Source of the DNA: Cryptosporangium minutisporangium
GTDB taxonomy: Bacteria > Actinomycetota > Actinomycetes > Mycobacteriales > Cryptosporangiaceae
Direction of reading: 5' to 3'
DNA: 64,000 nt
Assembly: GCF_039536245.1 (NCBI RefSeq)
Contig: NZ_BAAAYN010000043.1
Span: 105,380 to 169,379 of the forward strand
Numbering within the stretch: position 1 is the stretch's first letter; the number at the start of each line of letters is the position of its first letter. The notes beneath the pieces are model-generated. The model ran no database searches, was not told the origin of the DNA, and saw nothing but the letters and a program-made list of their open reading frames with translations. Below, piece by piece: positions 33,430-42,676 of the stretch. The translations under genes and the position numbers were made by a program.

Positions 33430-34905
33430 ATGGTGACCTCCGCTCGAACCGGCGAGACCTCCCTTCCGGTCGGGCAGGAGCCCTGGCCACCGCGGTCCCG
33501 GCTGATCGTCTTCATGCTCGCCCTGTTCATCCTGCTGGCATTCGGCGACAAGGCGATCCTCGGCCTGGTCGGCCCGCCGATGATGGAAGACCTCGGGCTC
33601 ACGAACGCCCAGTTCGGGCTGATCGGCAGTAGCTTCTCGCTCCTGTTCTGCTTCACCGCGATCATCATCGGGCTGCTCGGCAACCGGATCTCGCCGCGCT
33701 GGTTGCTGGCCGGGCTCGCGCTGGTCTGGTCGATCGCCCAGCTCCCGGTGCTGCTACCGGTGGTCGGGTTCGCCGGGCTGGTCGGCACCCGGATCTTGCT
33801 CGGCGGCGGCGAGGGACCCGCGCTCCCGCTCGCCTCGCACACCGCGTTCACCTGGGTTCCGGTTCGGAGCCGAGCGCTCGCCTCGGCCCTGCTGGCGGTC
33901 GGAGGCGGGGCCGGCATCGTGATCGGCGCCCCGCTGCTCATGCTCGCGATCCAGGCCTGGGGGTGGCGGGCTCCCTTCGGGATCCTCGGCGCGCTGGGGC
34001 TGGTCTGGGCGGTCGCCTGGCTCGCCGTCGGTGGTGCCGGTCCTCATCACTACGCCGCTCCGGGCACCACCGCCGGAAACGCCCTCCGACGCCCACACGG
34101 CAGCCGGAGCGCGGGCAGCGCGTCCGTCTCCGGTCCGTCCCCGGCCGAGCCGCCCGCTGGTGGCGCTCCCGTCGGGGTGGCCTCCGCAGCGACTCCGCCC
34201 GCCCCGGTGTCACCCGCACCCGCCGTGCCTCCGTCCGGCGGAACGGCGGCGGCGGTGCTGCCCGAGCGGCTCCCGTACCGGCGGGTGTTCCGCGTCGGTA
34301 CCTGGTGGGGTGCCGTCCTGGCCGGCTTCACCGTCTCCTGGACGCTCGGGCTGGCGCTCACCTGGCTGCCGACGTACCTGGAGGAGCAGGCCGGCTACTC
34401 GCCGTCGACCGTCAGCCTGCTGGTCGGGCTGCCGAGCATCGGCTCGATCGTCTCGATCCTGACCGCCGGCCTGATCGCCGACCGCCTGCTGCGCCGTGGT
34501 GTGAGCCGTCGTATCGCGTACGGGTTGGTGCCGGCGGTGGCGATGGTGGCCGGTGGGATCGCGCTGTTCGCGATGAGTCGGCTGGGCGCCGGCTGGCCCC
34601 TGCTCGCCGCGATGGCGGTGGCGTTCTCCACCGGGCCCGCGCTCACCCCGCTGGCGAACGCGGCGATCGCCGACATCTCCCCGCCCGCCCAGCGCTCCGG
34701 CGTACTCGCCACCGCACATGCGTTCGTGACGACCGGCAGCGTGGCGTCGCCGTTCGTCACCGGCCTCGTCGTCGACCTCGCGCGCAACGAGAGCGTCGGC
34801 TTCACCGCCGCACTCGATCTGGCCGGCGTCCTGCTGCTCGGCGGCGCGGTAGTGGCCGCGACCGTCATCCGTCCAGACCGCCACGCCCTCCGCCTGGCAT
34901 CCTGA
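33430..34905 (+). CDS. MFS transporter
   Basis: A 491-residue transporter with 12 predicted spans in two bundles. The first starts RLIVFMLALFILLAFGDKAILGLVGPPMMEDLGLTNAQFG, and the loop 2-3 motif is LLGNRISPRW; the ACS/phthalate-permease group of MFS fits best (uptake of organic anions). The central loop carries an unusual 70-residue Ala/Pro/Ser-rich insert (about residues 210-280). ATG 33430 follows GGAAGGGAG. Divergent from the astacin gene. Confidence 0.88.
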   Translation: MVTSARTGETSLPVGQEPWPPRSRLIVFMLALFILLAFGDKAILGLVGPPMMEDLGLTNAQFGLIGSSFSLLFCFTAIIIGLLGNRISPRWLLAGLALVWSIAQLPVLLPVVGFAGLVGTRILLGGGEGPALPLASHTAFTWVPVRSRALASALLAVGGGAGIVIGAPLLMLAIQAWGWRAPFGILGALGLVWAVAWLAVGGAGPHHYAAPGTTAGNALRRPHGSRSAGSASVSGPSPAEPPAGGAPVGVASAATPPAPVSPAPAVPPSGGTAAAVLPERLPYRRVFRVGTWWGAVLAGFTVSWTLGLALTWLPTYLEEQAGYSPSTVSLLVGLPSIGSIVSILTAGLIADRLLRRGVSRRIAYGLVPAVAMVAGGIALFAMSRLGAGWPLLAAMAVAFSTGPALTPLANAAIADISPPAQRSGVLATAHAFVTTGSVASPFVTGLVVDLARNESVGFTAALDLAGVLLLGGAVVAATVIRPDRHALRLAS

Positions 34906-35175
34906 CTCTTCTCGGCGGCGGTCCCGCCGCGGGCGCCACCCGGAGGGCGTCGATCCGTGCGGAGCCGGGTATGAGGTCTGGGGTGCGGCTGCCAAACCCG
35001 GGTCGCATAGACTGCGTAGAGTCAATCCTGCGGTATGCCCGCGTGCGCGTCTTCTGGTGGTGCCCCGTGTCGATCGTCGGCGACCTTCTGCTGCCGCGAT
35101 CCCGGGCGGTCCCGCCTCGGCGAACCCACTGAGATTGAACACCCAACTACACCTGCAGCGTTGAGGAGCACACAC

Positions 35176-36564
35176 GTGAAGAGCACCGTCGAGACCCTGA
35201 GCCCGACGAGGGTGCGGCTCGCCGTCGAGGTGCCCTTCGAGGAACTGCAGCCCAACCTCGATCAGGCTTACCGCTCGATCGCGAACCAGATCTCGATCCC
35301 GGGCTTCCGGAAGGGCAAGGTTCCGCCGCGCTTGATCGACCAGCGGATCGGCCGGGCTGCGGTGCTCGAGGAGACGCTCAACAACGCGATCCCGACGCAC
35401 TACTCCACTGCGGTGCGTGAGCACGACGTCAAGGTGATCGGCCGCCCCGAGGTCGAGGTCACCGAGCTGCAGGACGGCGAGAAGGTCGCGTTCACCGCCG
35501 AGGTCGACGTCCGGCCGGAGCTCACGCTGCCCGACTTCGCGACGCTCGAGGTCACCGTCGACGAGGCCGAGGTCGCCGACTCCGACATCGACGACCAGGT
35601 AGACAGCCTGCGCCAGCGGTTCTCCACCCTCAAGGGTGTCGAGCGCGAGGTGCGTACCGGCGACTTCGTCCAGCTCGACCTGCACGCGACGATCGACGGC
35701 GAGGACATCGAGGGCGGCAGCGCCGAGAACGTCTCGTACGAGGTCGGCAGCGGCCAGCTGCTCGAGGGCACCGACGCCGCGATCGAGGGGCACTCGGCCG
35801 GCGAAGAGGTCACGTTCACCACCACGCTCGCCGGTGGTGAGCACGCGGGCAAGGACGCGGACGTCAAGGTCATGATCCGCACGGTCAAGGAGAAGGAACT
35901 CCCCGAGCTGGACGACGAGTTCGCCCAGACCGCGTCGGAGTTCGACACGCTCGAGGAGCTGCGGAACGACGTCCGCACCCGCCTCGGCCGGGTGAAGAAG
36001 CTGGAGCAGGCCGTCGCGGCCCGGGACAAGACGCTCGAGGTGCTGCTCGCCGCCGTCGAGGTTCCGATGCCGGAGAAGGTGCTCGCCGACGAGATCGAGT
36101 ACCGCAAGCACCAGCTCAGCCACGCGCTGGAGAACGCCGGCGTGACGCTGGAGCAGTACCTGGAGAACGAGGGCCAGACCCAGGAAGAGTTCGACGAGCA
36201 GCTGGAGAAGGACTGCGCGCAGGCCGTCCGCTCCCAGCTCGTCCTGGACGCGGTCGCCGACACCGAAGAGGTCGGCATCGACGACGGTGAGCTGACCAGC
36301 GAGGTGGTTCGCCGGGCGCAGCAGTCCGGCGTCCCCCCGCAGCAGTTCGCCGACCAGCTCGTGCAGAACGGCGAGCTGCCGATCGTCGTCGCCGACCTCC
36401 GCCGCGGCAAGGCCCTGGGCCTGATCACCGAGCAGGCGAAGATCGTCGACTCGGCCGGCAACCCGGTCGACCTGAAGGCGCTGCAGGCGGAGATCAACCC
36501 GCCGCAGGCGGATGCCACCGCTAGCGACGTCGTTCCGGCGGACGCCGAGCCGGCGCAGGCCTGA
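35176..36564 (+). CDS. tig: trigger factor, ribosome-associated chaperone
   Basis: A 462-residue peptidyl-prolyl isomerase that shields nascent chains at the ribosome exit. The N-terminal ribosome-binding signature is GFRKGKVPP (about 47-55); the FKBP-like domain includes GDFVQLDLHATIDG and GEEVTFTTTL; the C-terminal helical arms follow. GTG 35176 has GAGGAG at the correct distance. It starts the conserved actinobacterial order tig-clpP1-clpP2-clpX. Confidence 0.97.
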   Translation: MKSTVETLSPTRVRLAVEVPFEELQPNLDQAYRSIANQISIPGFRKGKVPPRLIDQRIGRAAVLEETLNNAIPTHYSTAVREHDVKVIGRPEVEVTELQDGEKVAFTAEVDVRPELTLPDFATLEVTVDEAEVADSDIDDQVDSLRQRFSTLKGVEREVRTGDFVQLDLHATIDGEDIEGGSAENVSYEVGSGQLLEGTDAAIEGHSAGEEVTFTTTLAGGEHAGKDADVKVMIRTVKEKELPELDDEFAQTASEFDTLEELRNDVRTRLGRVKKLEQAVAARDKTLEVLLAAVEVPMPEKVLADEIEYRKHQLSHALENAGVTLEQYLENEGQTQEEFDEQLEKDCAQAVRSQLVLDAVADTEEVGIDDGELTSEVVRRAQQSGVPPQQFADQLVQNGELPIVVADLRRGKALGLITEQAKIVDSAGNPVDLKALQAEINPPQADATASDVVPADAEPAQA

Positions 36565-36761
36565 CCTACCGGTCGGCGGTCGTGCGCTCACAGCGAACAG
36601 GCACCCGGAGCCCCGTCAGGGGCCCCGGGGCCGCGTTAGTGTCGGGCATACGGCTTCGGACGACGCGCAATTCCTCCTGACGCCCCGGCGCAAGAGGAGA
36701 CGAACGTTTCGGTAGTAGCCCCAGTCGGCCCCGCAACACGGAAAACCCGAAGGCAGGCATC

Positions 36762-37391
36762 GTGACCCAGTTGCACACACCGGCAGGACCCGTCGGCCGC
36801 GCGCCGAGCGGTAGCGGGATGGGCTTCGATGACTCGGTGTTCAACCGGCTCCTCAAGGAGCGCATCATCTTCCTCGGCCAGCAGTTCGACGACGAGATGG
36901 CCAACCGCATCTGCGCCCAGCTGCTGCTGCTCTCGGCGGAAGACCCCACGCGCGACATCGCGCTCTACGTCAACTCGCCGGGCGGAAGCGTCTCGTCCGG
37001 CATGGCGATCTACGACACCATGCAGTTCATCCCGAACGACGTGGCCACCTACGGGCTGGGTCTGGCCGCGTCGATGGGCCAGTTCATCCTGTGCGCCGGT
37101 ACGCGTGGCAAGCGGTTCGCGCTCCCGCACACCCGGGTGATGATGCACCAGCCCTCCGGCGGCATCGGCGGTTCGGCGAGCGACATCGCGATCCAGGCCG
37201 AGCAGATGCTGTACACGAAGAAGCTGATGCAGGAGCGGATCGCCTTCCACACCGGGCAGACCGTCGACCAGATCGAGCGCGACTCCGACCGCGACCGGTG
37301 GTTCACCGCCGACGAAGCCAAGGAGTACGGCCTGATCGACGCCGTGCTGCCGACCACCGCCGACGTGGCGACGACCTCCGAAGCGCGCTGA
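36762..37391 (+). CDS. clpP1: ATP-dependent Clp protease proteolytic subunit 1
   Basis: A 209-residue serine protease subunit. It has [10 protein letters not shown], the catalytic Ser in [11 protein letters not shown], His in [12 protein letters not shown] and Asp in [12 protein letters not shown]. In actinobacteria ClpP1 and ClpP2 form a mixed tetradecamer. GTG 36762 follows AAGGCAGG. The 200-base gap from tig holds GC-rich stems (GGGGCCCCGG) that could end the tig transcript. Confidence 0.97.
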   Translation: MTQLHTPAGPVGRAPSGSGMGFDDSVFNRLLKERIIFLGQQFDDEMANRICAQLLLLSAEDPTRDIALYVNSPGGSVSSGMAIYDTMQFIPNDVATYGLGLAASMGQFILCAGTRGKRFALPHTRVMMHQPSGGIGGSASDIAIQAEQMLYTKKLMQERIAFHTGQTVDQIERDSDRDRWFTADEAKEYGLIDAVLPTTADVATTSEAR

Positions 37392-37449
37392 GCGTGCGAC
37401 GTCCGACTCGCCTGTTCCACGCGCCTTTCACGTCCGGAGGAATCTGACG

Positions 37450-38115
37450 ATGAGTAGTTTGAACTTCCCGGGGTCGGGCCTGTACGACCGCACCACCGCC
37501 CCGCAGTCCCGGTACGTCCTGCCGTCGTTCGTCGAGCGCACGTCGTACGGGATCAAGGAGATGAACCCGTACAACAAGCTCTTCGAGGAGCGCATCATCT
37601 TCCTCGGCGTGCAGATCGACGACGCCAGCGCGAACGACGTGATGGCGCAGCTGCTCTGCCTCGAGTCGATGGACCCCGACCGGGACATCTGGATCTACAT
37701 CAACTCGCCGGGCGGCTCGTTCACCGCGCTGACCGCGATCTACGACACGATGCGCTTCGTGCGCTGCGACATCCAGACGGTGTGCATGGGTCAGGCCGCC
37801 TCTGCCGCGGCCGTCCTGCTCGCCGCCGGGACGCCGGGCAAGCGCCTCGCGCTGCCGAACGCCCGGGTGCTGATCCACCAGCCCTACAGCGAGGGCGGCG
37901 GTCAGGGCTCGGACATCGAGATCCAGGCGCGTGAGATCTTGCGCATGCGCACGCAGCTGGAAGAAATGCTTTCCTCGCACTCGGGCCAGCCGATCGAGAA
38001 GGTCCGCAAGGACATCGAGCGGGACAAGATCCTGACTGCGGCCGAGGCCAAGGAGTACGGCCTCATCGACCAGGTGCTCGAGAGCCGCAAGAAGGTTCCG
38101 GTCGCGGCGGGTTGA
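37450..38115 (+). CDS. clpP2: ATP-dependent Clp protease proteolytic subunit 2
   Basis: A 221-residue partner of ClpP1. It has the N-terminal [24 protein letters not shown], catalytic Ser in [12 protein letters not shown], His in [14 protein letters not shown] and Asp in [10 protein letters not shown]. Start ATG 37450 follows CCGGAGGAA. It docks ClpX and is likely co-transcribed with clpP1 (59-base gap). Confidence 0.97.
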   Translation: MSSLNFPGSGLYDRTTAPQSRYVLPSFVERTSYGIKEMNPYNKLFEERIIFLGVQIDDASANDVMAQLLCLESMDPDRDIWIYINSPGGSFTALTAIYDTMRFVRCDIQTVCMGQAASAAAVLLAAGTPGKRLALPNARVLIHQPYSEGGGQGSDIEIQAREILRMRTQLEEMLSSHSGQPIEKVRKDIERDKILTAAEAKEYGLIDQVLESRKKVPVAAG

Positions 38116-38300
38116 GCGACGAAGTGAACTCTTTCGACCGGTTCCTACCGAGGTCGCTCCAGCCGTGAGAAGGCCGGGGGTCGAAAAGAGATCAGTAGGG
38201 CGACGCGCCCTCGCGACCAGGGGTCAGCGAGGGCGCGGAGCATGTACCGTCGAGGAGTCAGTCGGCCGGCGGTCCGGCGAGGACAGGGAGATGGTCGTTC

Positions 38301-39584
38301 GTGGCACGGATCGGTGACGGCGGAGACCTGCTGAAGTGCTCTTTCTGTGGAAAGTCGCAGAAGCAGGTAAAGAAGCTCATCGCGGGCCCAGGTGTGTACA
38401 TCTGTGATGAGTGCATCGACCTGTGCAACGAGATCATCGAGGAGGAGCTCTCCGAGTCCTCCGAGCTGAAGTGGGACGAGCTCCCCAAGCCGATCGAGAT
38501 CTGCGAGTTCCTCGACCAGTACGTGGTCGGCCAGGACTCCGCCAAGAAGGCGCTCGCCGTAGCGGTCTACAACCACTACAAGCGCATCCAGGCCGACAAC
38601 ACCGGACACCGGAACTCCGGGCCGGAGCCGGTCGAGCTGGCGAAGTCGAACATCCTGCTGATCGGCCCCACCGGCTGCGGCAAGACGCACCTCGCCCAGA
38701 CGCTGGCGAAGCTGCTCAACGTCCCGTTCGCGATCGCGGACGCCACGGCGCTGACCGAGGCCGGTTATGTCGGCGAGGACGTCGAGAACATCCTGCTGAA
38801 GCTGATCCAGGCTGCCGACTACGACGTCAAGCGCGCCGAGACCGGCATCATCTACATCGACGAGGTCGACAAGATCGCCCGCAAGAGCGAGAACCCGTCG
38901 ATCACCCGAGACGTCTCCGGTGAGGGTGTCCAGCAGGCTCTGCTGAAGATCCTGGAGGGCACCACCGCGAGCGTGCCGCCGCAGGGCGGCCGCAAGCACC
39001 CGCACCAGGAGTTCATCCAGATCGACACCACGAACGTGCTGTTCATCGTGGGTGGGGCGTTCGCCGGCCTGGAGAAGATCATCGAGAACCGGGTCGGCAA
39101 GAACGGGCTCGGGTTCGCCGCCAACATCATCTCCGCGTCCGAGCGGACGACCGACGACACGTTCGCCGACGTCATGCCGGAAGACCTGCTGAAGTTCGGG
39201 ATGATCCCGGAGTTCGTCGGTCGGCTCCCGGTCATCACCACGGTGCGCAACCTCGACCGGCGCGCGCTCATGCAGATCCTCACCGAGCCGCGGAACGCCC
39301 TGGTGAAGCAGTACCAGCGGCTGTTCGAGCTGGACGGCGTGGAGCTGGACTTCACCCATGACGCGCTGGAGGCGATCGCCGATCAGGCGATCCTGCGGGG
39401 CACCGGCGCCCGCGGCCTCCGCGCGATCATGGAGGAGGTGCTGATGTCGGTGATGTACGAGATCCCGTCCCGGCCCGACGTCGCCCGCGTGGTGATCAGC
39501 CGCGAGGTCGTGCTGGAGAAGGTCCTGCCGACGATCGTCCCCCGGGACGTCCCGAAGCGGGAGCGCCGCGAGAAGTCGGCGTAA
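38301..39584 (+). CDS. clpX: ATP-dependent Clp protease ATP-binding subunit ClpX
   Basis: A 427-residue AAA+ unfoldase. It has the N-terminal zinc-binding domain ([14 protein letters not shown]), Walker A GPTGCGKT (about 120-127), pore loop GYVGED, Walker [14 protein letters not shown] and the pore/RKH loop GGRKHP. Start GTG 38301 follows GGGAG. It feeds substrates to ClpP1P2; the gene ends the clp cluster and has a strong terminator. Confidence 0.97.
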   Translation: MARIGDGGDLLKCSFCGKSQKQVKKLIAGPGVYICDECIDLCNEIIEEELSESSELKWDELPKPIEICEFLDQYVVGQDSAKKALAVAVYNHYKRIQADNTGHRNSGPEPVELAKSNILLIGPTGCGKTHLAQTLAKLLNVPFAIADATALTEAGYVGEDVENILLKLIQAADYDVKRAETGIIYIDEVDKIARKSENPSITRDVSGEGVQQALLKILEGTTASVPPQGGRKHPHQEFIQIDTTNVLFIVGGAFAGLEKIIENRVGKNGLGFAANIISASERTTDDTFADVMPEDLLKFGMIPEFVGRLPVITTVRNLDRRALMQILTEPRNALVKQYQRLFELDGVELDFTHDALEAIADQAILRGTGARGLRAIMEEVLMSVMYEIPSRPDVARVVISREVVLEKVLPTIVPRDVPKRERREKSA

Positions 39585-39599
39585 CACAAACGCTCGTCG

Positions 39600-39633
39600 A
39601 GCGGCCCCGCCCGGTTCTCCGGGCGGGGCCGCT
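39600..39633. terminator. rho-independent terminator after clpX
   Basis: A perfect 15-bp GC stem, AGCGGCCCCGCCCGG with CCGGGCGGGGCCGCT, around a TTCT loop, 16 bases after the clpX stop. Confidence 0.9.
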
Positions 39634-39701
39634 TCGTGTGTGCCGCTGCAACCGGGCGGGTGGGCCGCGCGTGTATCCGGCGACCGACGGGGAGGAGCCA
39701 C

Positions 39702-40226
39702 GTGGGCGCGAACGGGCGTGACTTCGGGCGGTTCTACGCCGACCACTTCGCCGGCCTCTGCAAGCAGCTCTACGCCTACCACGGCGACTACGCAGAAGCC
39801 CAAGACCTGGCGCAGGAGGCCTTCACCAGGGCCTGGCTGCGCTGGGCAGCGATATCCCGCTACGACGATCCGGCCGCGTGGGTCCGGCAGGTGGCGTGGC
39901 GGCTGGCGATCAGCCGCTGGCGACGGGCCCGCACGGCCCTCTCGTTCGTCCGACGACAACGGGAGTTACACGCGCCTCCGCCCGGCCCGGAGCACGTCGT
40001 CCTGGTGCGGGCGCTGGCCACGCTCCCCGAAAAGCAGCGCCGCGCGGTGGTCCTGCACCACCTGGCCGACCTCTCCGTCGCCGATATCGCCGAGCAGGAG
40101 GGAGTGGCAGTCGGGACCGTCAAGTCCTGGCTGCACCGGGCTCGGGCGGCGCTGGCCGACCAACTCGACGACCGATCGAGCGAACTGGGCGTTCCCGATG
40201 GGAGGTACGACGATGGCCGAGCCTGA
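39702..40226 (+). CDS. SigE-family ECF-like RNA polymerase sigma factor
   Basis: A 174-residue sigma factor with region 2 (FYADHFAGLCKQLYAYHGDYAEAQDLAQEAFTRAWLRW) and region 4 (ALATLPEKQRRAVVLHHLADLSVADIAEQEGVAVGTVKSWLHRARAAL). It belongs to the Streptomyces SigE70-type group. GTG 39702 follows GGAGGAG. It overlaps the next gene, a membrane protein, by 14 bases, the usual layout for a sigma factor with its membrane regulator. Confidence 0.93.
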   Translation: MGANGRDFGRFYADHFAGLCKQLYAYHGDYAEAQDLAQEAFTRAWLRWAAISRYDDPAAWVRQVAWRLAISRWRRARTALSFVRRQRELHAPPPGPEHVVLVRALATLPEKQRRAVVLHHLADLSVADIAEQEGVAVGTVKSWLHRARAALADQLDDRSSELGVPDGRYDDGRA

Positions 40227-41025
40227 TGCCGATCACCGGATGGCGGCGCTCTTCGCGGGTCTCCGGGATGATCCGGCACCGTCGTTCACCGGCCCCGGCC
40301 CGGACGCCGTGGCGACCATCGGGCGCCGGCGCCGACGTGTCCGGCGGCTGACCGTGGCGGTCGTCGCGCTGGTGCTAGGGGTCGCCGGCGGGGTAGGGGT
40401 CAGGGCGCTCGAGCAGCCCGAGACGCTCCGTCCGATCCAACCGCCGCCCCCGTCTCTGTCCCCGTCGACGACGTCCCCGATTCCCAGTGGCTCGCCGTCG
40501 TCCCCGTCGGCGGATCCGAGCGGAGACCCGACCTCCAGCGGCTCGCCGTCGGCGTCGAGGGTGACCACGCTGCGCGCGACCGACTGGGGGAACGCGATCC
40601 TGAACGTCCCCGCGATCAGCACCGGCTGCGACGCCGGTCGTCTCCAGTTCTCCGGAGGTCAGGCCAGCGTGGAGCATCCCCGGTACGGCCGGTTGCGCTA
40701 CGTGTTGCCGGCGCCCGGCCGGCAACCGGTCTACGGGGATCTGGACGGCGATGGACGCGACGAAGCGGTCGTCTCGGTGGGGTGCATCGCCACCGAGTCG
40801 CGGCCGGGAGCCCCGATCGAGTGGATGTACGCGGTGGTCGCCTACACCGAGAACGAGAAGGGCGGCCCGAGGGTGCTGGGCACCGTGCGGGTCGTCCTGC
40901 CGACCACCTCCGGTCCGTCGTACCGCCTCGTGGACGGCGTCGTCGTGGTCGAGCCCAACCTGGTCAACGACGGTTCGGTCAGCGAGCGATATCGCTGGAC
41001 CGGAAACGGATTCCAGAAAGCCTGA
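40213..41025 (+). CDS. membrane protein paired with the sigma factor
   Basis: A 270-residue protein. The N-terminus (about 1-45) is cytoplasmic and could bind the sigma factor, although no zinc HxxxCxxC site is present. One span follows (TVAVVALVLGVAGGVGV), then a Ser/Pro-rich stretch of about 60 residues and an extracellular domain with VYGDLDGDGRDEAVVSVGC, an FG-GAP-like Ca-binding turn. ATG 40213 follows GGAGG and overlaps the sigma gene. It probably serves as a sensor or anti-sigma-type regulator (inference). Confidence 0.8.
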   Translation: MAEPDADHRMAALFAGLRDDPAPSFTGPGPDAVATIGRRRRRVRRLTVAVVALVLGVAGGVGVRALEQPETLRPIQPPPPSLSPSTTSPIPSGSPSSPSADPSGDPTSSGSPSASRVTTLRATDWGNAILNVPAISTGCDAGRLQFSGGQASVEHPRYGRLRYVLPAPGRQPVYGDLDGDGRDEAVVSVGCIATESRPGAPIEWMYAVVAYTENEKGGPRVLGTVRVVLPTTSGPSYRLVDGVVVVEPNLVNDGSVSERYRWTGNGFQKA

Positions 41026-41037
41026 TCGCCCTACGTC

Positions 41038-41082
41038 TTGAGCAATCGCTTAACTCGTTCTATGTTTTAAGCGATCGCTCAA
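41038..41082. promoter_or_regulatory. large dyad operator upstream of yndJ-like gene
   Basis: Arms TTGAGCAATCGCTTAA (41038-41053) and TTAAGCGATCGCTCAA (41067-41082) match at 15 of 16 positions with a 13-base spacer. Each arm is itself a partial palindrome (AGCGATCGCT). The site ends 14 bases before the ATG at 41097, so a bound protein would block transcription. The pattern resembles TetR-type operators. No TetR gene is in the window. Confidence 0.75.
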
Positions 41083-41096
41083 GACGGAGGTCGACG

Positions 41097-42032
41097 ATGT
41101 TGCGGTGGGTCGTGGTGCCGGCGATCGCGCTGGGCATGTTGCTGGTCGTGCCGCTCGGACTGCGACTGCTCGCCGCGCCCGGGGTCGGCGTCCTACGTAG
41201 GGTGTGGCCGTGGGCCGGGGTCGCCGGAGTCGGCTCGCTGCTGCTCCCCACGGGGGTGGGAGCAGCGGCGGTGGCCGTTCCCTACGCGGCGGTGACGCTC
41301 GCGCTCGTGGGTGTAGCGGCGGTTCGCTTCGCGCGGACCCTCGGCGCCGGGAGGCTCGGTGTCCTGTCCCGCGCGTCGGTGAGGGCCGGCGCGGGCGCAG
41401 CGCGGGGGCTGCCCGCCGTCGCGGGTGAGATCGCGGTGCTCACCGCGCTGGTCACGCCGTCGATCGCCGGCCTCTCGCTGATCGCCGAGCGAGGCGGCTG
41501 GACGCTGCTGGCCTTCGGGCCGAAGATCCTCCTGCTCACCGTCGCGCACTTCCACTACGCGGGCTTCGCGGCGGCTCTCGTGGCCAGCCTGGTGACCCGG
41601 CTACCGGACGCGGGCCGGGCGTCCGTGTTCGGTGCGCTGACCGTGCCGACCGGCACCCTGCTGGTGCTGATCGGGTTCTTCGCCGGTGAGCTGGTCGAAC
41701 TCGCGGGCGCGGTCGTGCTGACCGCCGGGATGTGGGTGGTGGGGGCGTTGACCTGGCGGGCGCGCTCGCTGGCGCCCGACCGGGCCAATCGCGTTCTGTT
41801 CGCGGTCTCCGCCGCCGTTCTCGTGGTCACCATGGCGCTCGCGCTGGACTGGGCGCTCGGCGAGGCGTTCGGCGTCCCGAAGCTGAGCTTGACCTGGATG
41901 GCCGCGACGCACGGCGTCCTCAACGCGGTCGGGTTCGGCCTCTGCGGGGTGCTGGCCTGGAACGGCCTGCGCGCGGCGGACGACGTCAGCGCCGCTGCGC
42001 CCGCCGGTCGAACTCACCCGGTGGCATCGTGA
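41097..42032 (+). CDS. YndJ-like multi-span membrane protein
   Basis: A 311-residue protein of about nine spans. The conserved core is VAHFHYAGFAAALVASLV followed by ASVFGALTVPTGTLLVLIGFF, and a late ATHGVLNAVGFGLCGVLAW, as in the YndJ family. ATG 41097 follows ACGGAGG. The family's function is unknown. Its 3' end overlaps the XRE-cupin gene by 47 bases tail to tail. Confidence 0.75.
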   Translation: MLRWVVVPAIALGMLLVVPLGLRLLAAPGVGVLRRVWPWAGVAGVGSLLLPTGVGAAAVAVPYAAVTLALVGVAAVRFARTLGAGRLGVLSRASVRAGAGAARGLPAVAGEIAVLTALVTPSIAGLSLIAERGGWTLLAFGPKILLLTVAHFHYAGFAAALVASLVTRLPDAGRASVFGALTVPTGTLLVLIGFFAGELVELAGAVVLTAGMWVVGALTWRARSLAPDRANRVLFAVSAAVLVVTMALALDWALGEAFGVPKLSLTWMAATHGVLNAVGFGLCGVLAWNGLRAADDVSAAAPAGRTHPVAS

Positions 42033-42618
42033 CGACCATGTGGACGCGGGTCTGCTCGCCGCCGTCGTTCCGGTACGTGTGCGGCACATCGCCCGGGTAC
42101 AGCGCGGTCTGACCGGTTCCGACCCGCACCTCCACCGCACCGACCCGCAGCGTGAGGCTGCCGGTCAGCACGTGGGCCATCTCGCGGGTGCCGACCGCGT
42201 GGTCCTCGGAGACCTGCTCCTCTCCGGGTTCCAGCACCCACTCCCAGAGCTCGACGAACTCCGGCTCGTCGATGCCGCCGAACAGCGTGGCCCGGCCCCC
42301 GGACGGTCCCTCCCACAGCACGCTGTAGTCCGCCGGGCCGTTGACCCGCACCTCCGGCGGTCGCTGCTCCTCGACCAGGCGCGCGACCGTGACCCCGAAT
42401 GCGTCCGCGATCCGAACCAGCGTGCCGATGCTGGGGTTGGTCCGCCCGGCCTCGATCTGCACGACCATGCCCTTGCTGACGCCGGAGCGACCGGCCAGCT
42501 CGTCCAGGGACCAGCGTCGGGCCGTGCGTAGATTGCGTACCCGCTCGCCGACCAGCGCCGCAATCGCGGGACGTGCGTTATCGCCAGCGCCGGTCAATAT
42601 ATTGGCCCCTTCGGTCAA
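41986..42618 (-). CDS. XRE-family regulator with cupin domain
   Basis: A 210-residue regulator. The HTH (about 20-80) reads VRNLRTARRWSLDELAGRSGVSKGMVVQIEAGRTNPSIGTLVRIADAFGV; the cupin domain covers about 110-205 (EHAVGTREMAHVLTGSLTL to TALYPGDVPHTYRNDG). Such proteins sense small molecules through the cupin. It is divergent from the EamA transporter gene, which it probably regulates. The intergenic DNA has two TCAATA copies (around 42594 and 42616). Confidence 0.92.
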   Translation of the reverse strand: MTEGANILTGAGDNARPAIAALVGERVRNLRTARRWSLDELAGRSGVSKGMVVQIEAGRTNPSIGTLVRIADAFGVTVARLVEEQRPPEVRVNGPADYSVLWEGPSGGRATLFGGIDEPEFVELWEWVLEPGEEQVSEDHAVGTREMAHVLTGSLTLRVGAVEVRVGTGQTALYPGDVPHTYRNDGGEQTRVHMVVTMPPGEFDRRAQRR

Positions 42619-42676
42619 TACAGTGATACAACCATGGCATGGACGTCGTGCTGAACGCTACCGGTCGGACTTCGCG

